From: Dictyoglomaceae bacterium
Lineage (GTDB): Bacteria; Dictyoglomota; Dictyoglomia; Dictyoglomales; Dictyoglomaceae
Assembly (NCBI GenBank): GCA_026417425.1
Contig: JAOADF010000002.1
Location: 1 to 18,800 of the forward strand
DNA: 18,800 bases
Reading direction: 5' to 3'
The notes beneath the pieces were generated by a model. That model made no database searches. It was not told the origin of the DNA and saw only the letters and a list, made by a program, of their open reading frames with translations. The position numbers and the translations under genes were made by a program. Position 1 is the first letter of the stretch. Each line of letters starts with the position of its first letter. Positions 1-7,574 of this stretch are shown piece by piece.

Positions 1-1005
1 AATTTAAAAAATATTCGTTATCTTACTGGTTTTTCTGGCTCTACCGCTATTCTTTTGGTAGAGCCAGAAAAATCTTATATTCTTGTAGATTCAAGATATT
101 TAGAGCAAGTGAAGGATGAAGTGCTTAATTCTGAACCTATATTGGTTGATAGAGAGAAAACTTATTTTGATATCATTAAAGAGAAAAAAGAAAAAAGAAA
201 TTGGAAAAGAATAGGGTTCGAAGGGAATTATATTTCATATAATGATTGGTTAAGATGGAAAGATATTTTTAATGATTGTGATTTTGTTTCATTAAATGGA
301 TGGGTAGAAGATTTAAGAATGATAAAAGATGAGATAGAGATAGAAAATATAAAAAAGGCTTTAGATATTGCAGAAAGAGCTCTTGAGAAAACTTTAGAAT
401 TGGTTAAACCCAAAATAAAAGAAAAAGATATTGCTATAGAATTAGAGTATCAAATGGTAAAATTAGGTGCTGAGAAACCTGCTTTCGATACTATTGTTGC
501 TTCTGGATGGAGATCTGCTCTTCCACATGGAAGGGCAAGTAATAAAGAAATTTTACCCCAAGAATTTATTGTCATTGATTTTGGAGCTTTTTATAATGGA
601 TATAACTCGGATATAACAAGAACTATTTTTTTGGGTAATCCATCAGAAGAAGAGCTTTTGATTTATAATACAGTTTTTGAAGCGCAAAGTAAAGCAGAAG
701 AATTAATAAAAGAAGGAATTAATGGGGAATTTGTAGATAAATCTGCTCGTGATATAATTCATGAGAATGGATTTGGGGAATATTTTGGACATGGATTGGG
801 ACATGGTTTAGGGTTAGAAGTTCATGAGAAACCAAGGCTTGCTCCTAAGGTAGAGGGTATGTTGAAAGAAAATATGGTAATAACCATAGAGCCTGGAATT
901 TATATACCTAAAAAATTTGGTGTTAGAATAGAAGATATAGTGGTGGTAAGAAAAGATATGGGGGAAATTTTAAATAGTTTCCCAAAGGAGCTAATAATAC
1001 TATAA
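1..1005 (+). CDS. pepP: Xaa-Pro peptidase (M24 family), 5'-truncated by window edge
   Basis: Metallopeptidase that removes an N-terminal residue preceding proline, or splits Xaa-Pro dipeptides, in the cytoplasm. The frame is open from base 1, and its first codons read as the family's NIRYLTGFSGS segment, so the gene begins outside the window with roughly 20 residues missing. A TTG at 55 is an internal Leu codon, not the start. A creatinase-type N-terminal domain is followed by the pita-bread M24 domain. All metal ligands are visible: Asp at 577-579, Asp at 610-612, the His-rich GHGLGHGLG loop near 787-810, Glu in the IEPG motif at 889-891 and Glu in the RIED motif at 931-933. The frame ends in TAA, 14 bases before efp, and a peptidase of this type commonly precedes efp. 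Aminopeptidase P and prolidase (pepQ) cannot be told apart from sequence alone, so the symbol is approximate. Confidence 0.9.
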   Translation, partial: NLKNIRYLTGFSGSTAILLVEPEKSYILVDSRYLEQVKDEVLNSEPILVDREKTYFDIIKEKKEKRNWKRIGFEGNYISYNDWLRWKDIFNDCDFVSLNGWVEDLRMIKDEIEIENIKKALDIAERALEKTLELVKPKIKEKDIAIELEYQMVKLGAEKPAFDTIVASGWRSALPHGRASNKEILPQEFIVIDFGAFYNGYNSDITRTIFLGNPSEEELLIYNTVFEAQSKAEELIKEGINGEFVDKSARDIIHENGFGEYFGHGLGHGLGLEVHEKPRLAPKVEGMLKENMVITIEPGIYIPKKFGVRIEDIVVVRKDMGEILNSFPKELIIL

Positions 1006-1019
1006 GGGAGGTATAAAGA

Positions 1020-1577
1020 ATGATATCAACAAATAACTTTTATCCAGGTCTTACTATTGAATTGGATGGAGAAATATATATAGTTTTAGAAGCCCAACAT
1101 GTACATATGGCACAAGGGCAAGCAACAGTCAAAGTAAAGCTTAAAAATATTAAAACTGGAAATGTCTTGAGGAAAACATTTAAATCGGAGGAATTTGTAT
1201 CTCAAGTAATCATAAATAAAAAGGAAGTAGAATATTTATATAATAATGGTGATGAATATTATTTTATAGATCAAGAAAGTTATGAGCAATATATGCTAAC
1301 TTCAGAACAAATAGGAGAATCTTTAAATTACTTGAAAGAGGGTGTCATAGTAAACATATTATTTTATGATAATGCTCCCATTGGAATAGAATTACCTACA
1401 ACGGTGACTTTAGAAGTAGTAGAGACAGATCCTGGTTTAAGAGGAGACACTGTTTCTGGAGGATCAAAACCTGCAAAGTTAGAAACGGGTTTAGTAATTC
1501 AAGTTCCTTTATTTGTTCAAATAGGAGATAAAGTTGTTGTTGATACTCGAAATGCTAAATATGTGGAGAGAGCATAA
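1020..1577 (+). CDS. efp: Translation elongation factor P
   Basis: EF-P binds the ribosome between the P and E sites and relieves stalling at consecutive prolines. The 185-residue length is typical. The KOW-like N-terminal domain carries the tip loop at residues 27-35, followed by two OB domains. The C-terminal signature is clear, with DPGLRGDTVSGGSKPA and then ETGLVIQVPLFVQIGDKV. The ATG has a strong AGGGAGGT Shine-Dalgarno at 1005-1012. One residue is odd: the tip position that is Lys in Bacillus (K32) and E. coli (K34), and Arg in many others, aligns without gaps to Gln32 (codon 1113-1115), in the sequence HVHMAQGQA. The usual modification by EpmA, EarP or the Bacillus pathway therefore could not occur there. 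The gene lies between pepP and accB as in the Firmicutes-type cluster. Identity is secure; the tip substitution is read directly from the sequence. Confidence 0.97.
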   Translation: MISTNNFYPGLTIELDGEIYIVLEAQHVHMAQGQATVKVKLKNIKTGNVLRKTFKSEEFVSQVIINKKEVEYLYNNGDEYYFIDQESYEQYMLTSEQIGESLNYLKEGVIVNILFYDNAPIGIELPTTVTLEVVETDPGLRGDTVSGGSKPAKLETGLVIQVPLFVQIGDKVVVDTRNAKYVERA

Positions 1578-1598
1578 AAAAATTGAGGAGAATTAATT

Positions 1599-2027
1599 AT
1601 GAGAGAATGGAGTCTTGAGGATATAAAGGAGATAATTTATCTTTTTACACAAACCAATCTTGCAGAATTAGTGTTAGAAAATGGTTCTATAAAATTAGTT
1701 CTTAGAAGATCTGACAATATTAACGCAAATTTATCAACTTTTATACCTTCCAGAGTTGAAGAGAAAAAAATAGAAGAAGCTGAAGATGGTCATTATATTA
1801 GTGCCCCATTAGTTGGAGTATTTTATAGAGCTCCTTCTCCTGGAGCCCCTCCCTTTGTAAATGAAGGAGATTTAGTAGAGCTAGGACAGACTCTATGTAT
1901 AATAGAGGCTATGAAATTGATGAATGAAATAAAATCTGATATTCGTGGTAAAATTAAAAAGATCTTAGTTGAGAATGGACAAGCGGTAGAATTTGGACAA
2001 AAATTATTTCTTATAGAACCTGAATAG
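1599..2027 (+). CDS. accB: Biotin carboxyl carrier protein
   Basis: Carrier subunit of a biotin-dependent carboxylase, most likely acetyl-CoA carboxylase. The biotin arm moves carboxylate from the biotin carboxylase to the carboxyltransferase. In this 142-residue protein an N-terminal helical segment is followed by a charged linker at about residues 50-66 and a biotinyl domain at about 67-142. The biotinylation motif EAMKLM is intact, with Lys106 as the modified residue. The linker is less Pro/Ala-rich than in E. coli. The ATG is preceded by a GAGGAGA Shine-Dalgarno and lies 21 bases after efp. accC follows after only 2 bases, so the two subunits are probably made in coupled amounts. No carboxyltransferase genes (accA, accD) are in the window, so a role in another biotin enzyme, such as a decarboxylase or propionyl-CoA carboxylase, is possible but less likely given the accBC pairing. 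Confidence 0.95.
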   Translation: MREWSLEDIKEIIYLFTQTNLAELVLENGSIKLVLRRSDNINANLSTFIPSRVEEKKIEEAEDGHYISAPLVGVFYRAPSPGAPPFVNEGDLVELGQTLCIIEAMKLMNEIKSDIRGKIKKILVENGQAVEFGQKLFLIEPE

Positions 2028-2029
2028 GT

Positions 2030-3373
2030 ATGTTCAAGAAAGTTCTAATTGCTAATAGAGGAGAAATAGCGGTCAGAATTATTAGGGCTTGTCAGGAGTT
2101 GGGAATAAAAACTGTTGCTGTATATTCAGAAGCAGATAAAAATTCTTTACATGTTCAAATGGCAGATGAATCTATCTGTATTGGTCCTCCTCCATCTTCC
2201 CAAAGCTATTTAAATATTCCTAATATAATTAGTGCAGCTTTGATAACCAACGCGGAAGCAATTCATCCTGGATATGGATTTTTAGCAGAATCTGCAAGAT
2301 TTGCAGAAATATGTGAAGAGCATGGCTTAGTATTTATTGGACCAAATAAGGAGACAATAGAAAAGCTTGGTGATAAGGCTGGAGCAAAAAAGATAATGAA
2401 AGAAGCTGGCATTCCTTTAATTCCAGGTTCAAATGGATTAATAGAAGACGAAAAACAAGCAATTAAAATAGCCAAGGAGATAGGGTTTCCAGTGTTAATT
2501 AAAGCCACCGCAGGTGGTGGAGGTAAAGGAATGAGAATTGCTTATCATCCCGAAGATTTGATTCAAAGTTTAAGAATAGCAAAAATGGAAGCAGAAAAAG
2601 CCTTTGGTAACCCGGGAGTTTATATTGAAAAATATATCGAAGAACCAAGACATGTAGAAATTCAAATTTTAGGAGATAAATATGGGAATATAATTTCCTT
2701 AGGAGAAAGAGATTGTTCTATTCAAAGGAGACACCAAAAGTTAATAGAAGAATCTCCATCTCCTGTTGTAGATCAAAGATTGAGGGAAGCAATGAGTAGA
2801 GCTGCTATAAAGGGAGCTTATAAAGTTGGTTATGTGGGACCAGGAACCTTTGAGTTTCTTTTAGATAAAAATGGTCATTTTTATTTTATGGAAGTAAATA
2901 CAAGAATTCAGGTAGAGCATACTGTGACTGAAATGGTAACAGGAATTGATATTGTAAAATGGCAGATATTAGTATCTGCAGGCGAAAGGATAAATTTTAA
3001 AGATGTTTCTATTCGAGGACATACTATTGAATGTAGAATAAATGCAGAAGACCCTTTTGATGATTTTGCTCCTTCTTCAGGAAAGATAATAAAATTTATA
3101 CCTCCAGGTGGTCCCTTTGTAAGAATTGATACTCATTTATATGAAGGTTATACTGTTCCTCCCTTTTATGATTCCCTATTAGCTAAGGTTATAGTTTGGG
3201 GTAAAGATAGAGAAGAAGCCATAGAAAGGATGAAAAGAGCATTAAAAGAGTTTATTATTGTGGGAGTAAAAACAACTATTCCCCTACATTTAAAAATTCT
3301 TGAAAATAGCTTTTTCACTAAAGGACAATTTTCTACAAATTTCTTACAAAGAAGAATTTTAGTCGAGGAGTGA
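2030..3373 (+). CDS. accC: Biotin carboxylase subunit of acetyl-CoA carboxylase
   Basis: Carboxylates the biotin on AccB using ATP and bicarbonate. At 447 residues it is the normal length for a stand-alone AccC. The order is the pre-ATP-grasp domain (from [16 protein letters not shown]), the ATP-grasp domain with glycine loop AGGGGKGM at 161-168, and the biotin carboxylase C-terminal domain. Catalytic residues match E. coli almost position for position: Lys116, Lys158, His208, Lys237, Glu288, Asn290, Arg292, Gln294 and Glu296. The ATG lies 2 bases after the accB stop with no clear separate Shine-Dalgarno, which suggests translational coupling. It contains Pro53-Pro54-Pro55, where E. coli AccC has Pro-Ala-Pro as I recall it. 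This triple proline is the kind of site that needs EF-P, which is encoded two genes upstream. Confidence 0.97.
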   Translation: MFKKVLIANRGEIAVRIIRACQELGIKTVAVYSEADKNSLHVQMADESICIGPPPSSQSYLNIPNIISAALITNAEAIHPGYGFLAESARFAEICEEHGLVFIGPNKETIEKLGDKAGAKKIMKEAGIPLIPGSNGLIEDEKQAIKIAKEIGFPVLIKATAGGGGKGMRIAYHPEDLIQSLRIAKMEAEKAFGNPGVYIEKYIEEPRHVEIQILGDKYGNIISLGERDCSIQRRHQKLIEESPSPVVDQRLREAMSRAAIKGAYKVGYVGPGTFEFLLDKNGHFYFMEVNTRIQVEHTVTEMVTGIDIVKWQILVSAGERINFKDVSIRGHTIECRINAEDPFDDFAPSSGKIIKFIPPGGPFVRIDTHLYEGYTVPPFYDSLLAKVIVWGKDREEAIERMKRALKEFIIVGVKTTIPLHLKILENSFFTKGQFSTNFLQRRILVEE

Positions 3374-3377
3374 GAAT

Positions 3378-3749
3378 ATGAAGGAAGAACTTTCCTATGG
3401 CGCTGTTAAAATTTCTAAAGAAGTAATTTCAATTATAGCTGGGATTGCTGCTCAAGAAGTAAAAGGTGTGTCAAGAATAGGGGATAGTTTTCCATCCCCA
3501 TTTGAAAAATTAGTTTCAGGAATTCCCATAGGAAGGGGGATAAAAATTGAATTAAAGGATAAAGATGTATATATTTTTATTCCACTATATGTTTTACCAA
3601 ATTATTCTTTCCCAGAAGTTTCAAGGGAAGTACAGGCTCATGTGAAAGAGGTTATAGAAAGTATGACAGGACTTAATGTTCAGGAGGTTAATATTTTGAT
3701 AAAAGGTATATTTTGGGGAGAAAAAAGTAAAAAGGAGGAGAAGAGGTGA
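3378..3749 (+). CDS. Asp23/Gls24 family envelope stress protein
   Basis: Small protein (123 residues) of the Asp23/Gls24 (DUF322) family. In Firmicutes these proteins are abundant, sit under the membrane through the anchor AmaP, and are linked to cell-envelope stress; the molecular function is not settled. The sequence shows the family pattern: an N-terminal strand (YGAVKISKEVISIIAGIAA), the EVKGVSRIG turn, a central beta segment ending in YVLPNYSFPEV, and a C-terminal helix-strand unit with EVNILIKGI. There is no signal peptide or membrane segment. The ATG has a GAGGAG Shine-Dalgarno and lies 4 bases after accC. It overlaps amaP by 4 bases (GTGA). The position between accC and nusB matches the Bacillus homologue yqhY. 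Family call is strong; a gene-specific symbol is not justified. Confidence 0.88.
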   Translation: MKEELSYGAVKISKEVISIIAGIAAQEVKGVSRIGDSFPSPFEKLVSGIPIGRGIKIELKDKDVYIFIPLYVLPNYSFPEVSREVQAHVKEVIESMTGLNVQEVNILIKGIFWGEKSKKEEKR

Positions 3750-4282
3750 GAGTTAATTTATATCAAAGATTTTTCTTCTTTATCTTGGGTTTAGGACTAT
3801 CATTTCTTTCACTAATTTCTATTTTTGGTTTACTACAATGGGATCCAGTTTTAAAGTTTATTAATTGGGCAACAAAAGGGGGAATTGTTTTTTCTTTTGT
3901 AATCCTAATAATTCTTTTTATTTTTAGCTTTATTGCCTTTGTTTCGTCTTTAGTATATAAAGAAAATTCAATTCTACATATTGGAGATACTTCTGGATTA
4001 GGAAGTATAAAAATATCATTACAGGGTCTTAGAAATTCTATTAAGGATATTGCTCAGTATTTCAGTGAAATTCAAGAGATTAAACCAGAAATTAAGATTT
4101 CAAGAAGTAAAGTAGATCTCATACTTAGAATTAAAATTCCTGTTGGAGTTGATGTAAATAGAATTGTGAGTGAGCTCCAACAAAGGGTAAAGGTTTATTT
4201 TGAGAATGTTTTAAATATTAATTTAGAGAAAATAGAAGTTATTATTGAAGATATAATTATTCCCGTTAAAAGAGGTAAATGA
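3746..4282 (+). CDS. amaP: AmaP-like membrane anchor of Asp23 proteins
   Basis: Predicted membrane anchor for the Asp23 protein encoded just upstream. The 178 residues show two hydrophobic helices, at about 9-31 and 45-71, separated by a short loop. A soluble domain of about 100 residues follows (80-178); its strand-helix pattern, including VDLILRIKIPVGVDVNRIVSELQ, resembles Asp23 itself. That architecture and the placement after asp23 fit the AmaP family. Translation starts at GTG; its GTGA overlaps the asp23 stop, with AAGGAGGAG upstream as ribosome binding site. It ends in an ATGA overlap with the next gene. I infer that the C-terminal domain faces the cytoplasm and binds Asp23, by analogy with Staphylococcus. 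Sequence divergence keeps confidence below that of the enzymes. Confidence 0.75.
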   Translation: MRVNLYQRFFFFILGLGLSFLSLISIFGLLQWDPVLKFINWATKGGIVFSFVILIILFIFSFIAFVSSLVYKENSILHIGDTSGLGSIKISLQGLRNSIKDIAQYFSEIQEIKPEIKISRSKVDLILRIKIPVGVDVNRIVSELQQRVKVYFENVLNINLEKIEVIIEDIIIPVKRGK

Positions 4283-4500
4283 TGAACTGGAGAGAATATA
4301 AAGGAAGAATCATTGGTACTCTAATAGGAATTATTTTGGCAATATCCTTTTTAACAATTGGTTTTTGGAGAACCTTATTCTGGGTTAGTTTAACTATTTT
4401 TGGATTTATTTTGGGCTCGTTCTTTGATAATAAAGAAAGTCTTTATGAGTTTTGGAGTAGGTTAAAGGAAATTTTTATAAATATAGGAAGAGAAAGATGA
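4279..4500 (+). CDS. Small DUF2273-like membrane protein
   Basis: A 73-residue protein with two closely spaced membrane helices at about 11-28 and 32-50, and a charged amphipathic C-terminal tail (residues 52-73). Size, topology and position directly after amaP match the DUF2273 family, whose members accompany asp23 and amaP in many Clostridia. No biochemical function is known; a part in the membrane-anchored Asp23 complex is inferred only from gene order. Two adjacent ATG codons (4279 and 4282) could serve as start. The first forms an ATGA overlap with amaP and is preferred. The gene ends in an ATGA overlap with nusB, so translation of the four genes from asp23 to nusB is likely chained. Confidence 0.72.
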   Translation: MMNWREYKGRIIGTLIGIILAISFLTIGFWRTLFWVSLTIFGFILGSFFDNKESLYEFWSRLKEIFINIGRER

Positions 4501-4940
4501 GTAAAGAAAGAACAAGATGTAGAGAAAGAATACTTACATATTTATTTCAGGAAGATTTAGGACAAGAGGTGGAGATAAATTTTCAGGATTTTTCACCTCT
4601 TGCTCAAATTTTTGCCTTAAAATTGTGGGAATCCTGTTTAAGATATAAAAACTTTGCAGATAAACTTATCTCAGAATTTAGTTATGGATGGAAGATTGAA
4701 AGATTAGGAGTTATAGAAAGAAATGCATTAAGGATGGCTATCTGTGAAATCTTGAGCTTTAATGACATTCCTGTAGGAGTTTCTGTGAACGAAGCAGTGG
4801 AGTTGACAAAAAAATATGTAGGTATTTCTGCAAGTAAATTTGTCAATGGGATCTTGAGAAATATATTAAGAAATTGGGATAAAGTTTTAGAATTAAAAAC
4901 CCAAGAAGAATATGTTATTGGAAAAGATAAGAGAACCTAA
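4497..4940 (+). CDS. nusB: Transcription antitermination factor NusB
   Basis: NusB binds boxA RNA together with S10 (NusE) and supports antitermination of rRNA transcription. The 147-residue all-helical protein shows the family landmarks: an N-terminal RCRERILTYLFQ segment, the central LGVIERNALRMAICEI helix, and a C-terminal VSVNEAVELTKKYV helix followed by KFVNGILRNI. The ATG lies in an ATGA overlap with the preceding small membrane gene. The last 29 bases overlap the start of dxs. In Bacillus and many Firmicutes folD, xseA, xseB and ispA lie between nusB and dxs; all are missing here. A 13-pair imperfect hairpin lies at 4563-4602 inside the gene; its role, if any, is unknown. Confidence 0.93.
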   Translation: MSKERTRCRERILTYLFQEDLGQEVEINFQDFSPLAQIFALKLWESCLRYKNFADKLISEFSYGWKIERLGVIERNALRMAICEILSFNDIPVGVSVNEAVELTKKYVGISASKFVNGILRNILRNWDKVLELKTQEEYVIGKDKRT

Positions 4941-6774
4941 AGATATTAAAAAACTATCCTTTTCTCAATTAAAAGAACTATCTTTAGAAATAAGAAGAAT
5001 TATTATTGATACTGTAGAAGAAAATGGTGGACATTTAGCATCGAATTTAGGTGTTGTAGAACTTACCCTTGCAATTCATTATGTATTTAATGCTCCTGAA
5101 GATAAAATAGTTTGGGATGTTGGTCATCAGTGCTATACTCACAAAATAATAACTGGAAGACTAAATAAATTTCATACAATAAGAAAGTTTGGGGGAATAA
5201 GTGGTTTTATTGCACCATGGGAAAGCATCTATGATACTTTTGCGGTTGGACATGCAGGAACTTCACTTTCTTCTGCTCTTGGTATAGCAAAGGCAAGGGA
5301 TTTAAAGGGAGAGAAATATAAAGTAATAGCTATTATTGGAGATGGTGCTTTAACTTCAGGTATAGCATGGGAAGCATTAAATCAGATTGGATTTTTAAAA
5401 ACTGATTTAATTGTAATTTTAAATGATAATGAACATTCTATATCTCCTAATGTGGGAGCCTTAGCAGTTTACTTGACAAAATTAAGAAATCATCCTCTAT
5501 TTAGATTCTTTAAACAGATGACTCAAAATCTTTTAAGATCTTTTTCCTTTGGGAAATTTATATTAGATTTAGACTTAAAATTTGAAAGAGGATTAAAGAG
5601 TCTTTTAATAGATAAACCTATCTTTGAAGATTTAGGCTTTAAATATTTTGGTCCCTTTGATGGTCATGATCTTCCTCTTTTAATTTCAGTATTAAATAGT
5701 ATAAAGAGAAACTTTAATACTCCTGTGCTAATTCATGTACTAACTAAGAAGGGTAGTGGACATAATGAAGCGGAAGCTTATCCTCCTAAATATCATAGTA
5801 TTTCTGCAAAATCTGAAAGAATATGTAAATATCTTACTTATACTGAGGTTTTTGGAAGAACATTAGTAGATTTGGCAAAGAAAGATGAGAAGATAGTTGG
5901 AATAACAGCTGCTATGCCTGAGGGGACAGGATTAATATATTTTGCAAAGGAATTTCCCGATAGATTTTTTGATGTTGGGATTGCGGAAGAACATGCAGTA
6001 ATTTTTGCTGCAGGTCTTGCTATTTCTGGATTTAAACCTGTTGTTGCGATTTATTCTACTTTTTTACAAAGATCCTTTGATCAAATAATTCATGATGTTT
6101 GTCTTCAAAAATTACCTGTTGTTTTTATTTTAGATAGGGCAGGAATTGTAAGTGATGATGGTCCTACCCATCAAGGTATTTATGATCTTTCATACTTAAG
6201 GATAATTCCTAATATGGTTGTAATGGCTCCAAAGGATGAGATGGAACTTAAATCAATGCTTTATACTGCAATAAATTATAAAGGTCCAATTGCTTTACGT
6301 TTTCCAAAAGGTAAGGGATATGGAGTTGATATAAACAAGCCTTATGAAAAGCTTGATATAGGGAAAGGGGAAATTTTGAGAGAAGGTAAAGAAATATTGT
6401 TTTGTGCAATAGGATCCATGGTTTATCCTGCCTTAAAAACTTCAGAAATTCTTTATGAGAAAGGTATAAATCCTACTGTTATAAATATGAGATTTTTAAA
6501 ACCTTTAGATTATATTTTACTTGAAGATCTTATAAAATTTCATTCTATAATCGTCACTTTTGAGGAAAATATAATAACAGGAGGCTTATTTACTGCAATT
6601 TCTGAATGGATTCATAAAAATAATTTTTCTATACGAATTATCCCCTTTGCTTTACCTGAGAAATTTTTAGAGCAAGGAAATGCAGATCTTTTAAAAGAAA
6701 TTTATAATTTGACACCATATAAAATGTCCAAAATATTAGAGGATATACTACCCTTAAAAATCAAGAATTTATGA
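4912..6774 (+). CDS. dxs: 1-deoxy-D-xylulose-5-phosphate synthase
   Basis: First enzyme of the MEP isoprenoid pathway: joins pyruvate and glyceraldehyde 3-phosphate using thiamine diphosphate. The 620-residue length is typical. The thiamine-diphosphate motif runs from GDGALTSG (143-150) to LNDNEHS (170-176). Catalytic residues are present: His41 (GGHLASNLG), His295 (KYHSIS), Glu359 (GIAEEHAV), Arg409 in LDRAG, and Asp416 to His420 in SDDGPTHQG. The pyrimidine-binding and C-terminal transketolase domains follow in normal order. Some usually conserved stretches differ slightly (VGHAGTS where VGHSSTS is common; NDNEHS rather than NDNEMS), but no catalytic residue is lost. The ATG at 4912 lies within nusB, a 29-base overlap; a TTG two codons later is an alternative start. 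It ends in an ATGA overlap with tlyA, the usual neighbour. Confidence 0.95.
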   Translation: MLLEKIREPKDIKKLSFSQLKELSLEIRRIIIDTVEENGGHLASNLGVVELTLAIHYVFNAPEDKIVWDVGHQCYTHKIITGRLNKFHTIRKFGGISGFIAPWESIYDTFAVGHAGTSLSSALGIAKARDLKGEKYKVIAIIGDGALTSGIAWEALNQIGFLKTDLIVILNDNEHSISPNVGALAVYLTKLRNHPLFRFFKQMTQNLLRSFSFGKFILDLDLKFERGLKSLLIDKPIFEDLGFKYFGPFDGHDLPLLISVLNSIKRNFNTPVLIHVLTKKGSGHNEAEAYPPKYHSISAKSERICKYLTYTEVFGRTLVDLAKKDEKIVGITAAMPEGTGLIYFAKEFPDRFFDVGIAEEHAVIFAAGLAISGFKPVVAIYSTFLQRSFDQIIHDVCLQKLPVVFILDRAGIVSDDGPTHQGIYDLSYLRIIPNMVVMAPKDEMELKSMLYTAINYKGPIALRFPKGKGYGVDINKPYEKLDIGKGEILREGKEILFCAIGSMVYPALKTSEILYEKGINPTVINMRFLKPLDYILLEDLIKFHSIIVTFEENIITGGLFTAISEWIHKNNFSIRIIPFALPEKFLEQGNADLLKEIYNLTPYKMSKILEDILPLKIKNL

Positions 6775-7574
6775 AAGAAAGAATTGATATACTATTAGTA
6801 AAAAGAGGAATTTTTGAAAGTAGAGAAAAAGCCAAGAGAGCATTAATGGCAGGATTAGTGTTAGTTGATGGAAAATTAGTAGATAAACCTGATATTAAGT
6901 TTCCTTCAGAAGTAAAAATTGAGATTAAGAAATCCCCTTCTTATGTTAGTAGAGGAGGATTTAAATTAAAAAAAGCATTGGAAGTTTTTAATCTTAATGT
7001 GAAAGATTTTGTAGCTTTAGATATTGGAGCAGGAACAGGAGGTTTTACTGATTGTCTTCTAAAGGAAGGAGCAAAGAGGGTTTATGCCTTGGATGTAGGA
7101 AGAGGTATTATTCATGAGACTTTAAGAAATGATCCAAGGGTTATTGTTATGGAAGAGATAAATGCGAGATATATAAAAAGCGAAGACTTTCCGGAAAAAT
7201 TTGATCTAATAACCATAGATTTATCTTTTATCTCTCTCTTAAAAATCTTCCCAAGACTTCCTAGTCTTTTAAAAGAAAACAGTAAAATTATTGCATTGAT
7301 AAAACCTCAATTTGAAGCTGGACCTCATAAAGTGAAAAAGGGGGGTATTGTTAAAGATTTGGAAGTACAGATTGAAGTGGTAAAAAAAATTGTTAATGAA
7401 GTTGAGGGTTTAGGTTTATTCTTAGAAAATCTAACCTACTATTTTAGTAAAGAAGGGAAAGGGAATATTGAATATCCATCTCTTTTTGGAAAAGAGAAAA
7501 AGAATTTTTATTTTGAAAAAATTATAAAGGAGGCTTGGAATCTCTGGAACTTAAAATATTACTGCAAAAAATAG
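6771..7574 (+). CDS. tlyA: TlyA family rRNA (cytidine-2'-O)-methyltransferase
   Basis: Predicted SAM-dependent 2'-O-methyltransferase acting on cytidines in ribosomal RNA; family members modify 16S and/or 23S rRNA and affect capreomycin sensitivity. An N-terminal S4 RNA-binding domain (about 1-55) is followed by a YVSRGGFKL linker and an FtsJ-like Rossmann domain with SAM motif DIGAGTGGF (84-92). A plausible K-D-K-E catalytic set is Lys65, Asp150, Lys178 and Glu234, the last in GNIEY. Length, 267 residues, is normal. The ATG forms an ATGA overlap with dxs. The 3' end overlaps the beginning of nadK by up to 40 bases. TlyA proteins were once annotated as haemolysins; the methyltransferase fold makes that reading unlikely. 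Which rRNA is modified cannot be read from the sequence. Confidence 0.92.
   Translation: MKERIDILLVKRGIFESREKAKRALMAGLVLVDGKLVDKPDIKFPSEVKIEIKKSPSYVSRGGFKLKKALEVFNLNVKDFVALDIGAGTGGFTDCLLKEGAKRVYALDVGRGIIHETLRNDPRVIVMEEINARYIKSEDFPEKFDLITIDLSFISLLKIFPRLPSLLKENSKIIALIKPQFEAGPHKVKKGGIVKDLEVQIEVVKKIVNEVEGLGLFLENLTYYFSKEGKGNIEYPSLFGKEKKNFYFEKIIKEAWNLWNLKYYCKK
7526..7533 (+). promoter_or_regulatory. Shine-Dalgarno of nadK within tlyA
   Basis: AAAGGAGG lies inside the last codons of tlyA. It is 1 base from a TTG at 7535 and 10 bases from a CTG at 7544. No ATG or GTG exists in the nadK frame between the upstream stop (7514-7516) and the conserved KIGIIYNP region, so nadK must start at a rare codon. 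Spacing favours CTG 7544; codon preference favours TTG 7535. Confidence 0.6.

Noticed and set aside
55..57. TTG as the start of the first peptidase gene
   Set aside because: The frame is open to base 1 and its first 18 codons encode the conserved family segment, so this is an internal Leu codon.
228..413. Minus-strand open frame within the peptidase gene
   Set aside because: Antisense shadow with no recognisable protein and no ribosome binding site. The same applies to the minus frames at 2263-2508, 8331-8639, 9749-10003, 10282-10530 and 14227-14490.
5212..5262. Altered conserved stretch in DXS (VGHAGTS for VGHSSTS) as a sign of changed function
   Set aside because: All catalytic and thiamine-diphosphate residues are intact and the length is normal; simple divergence is enough.
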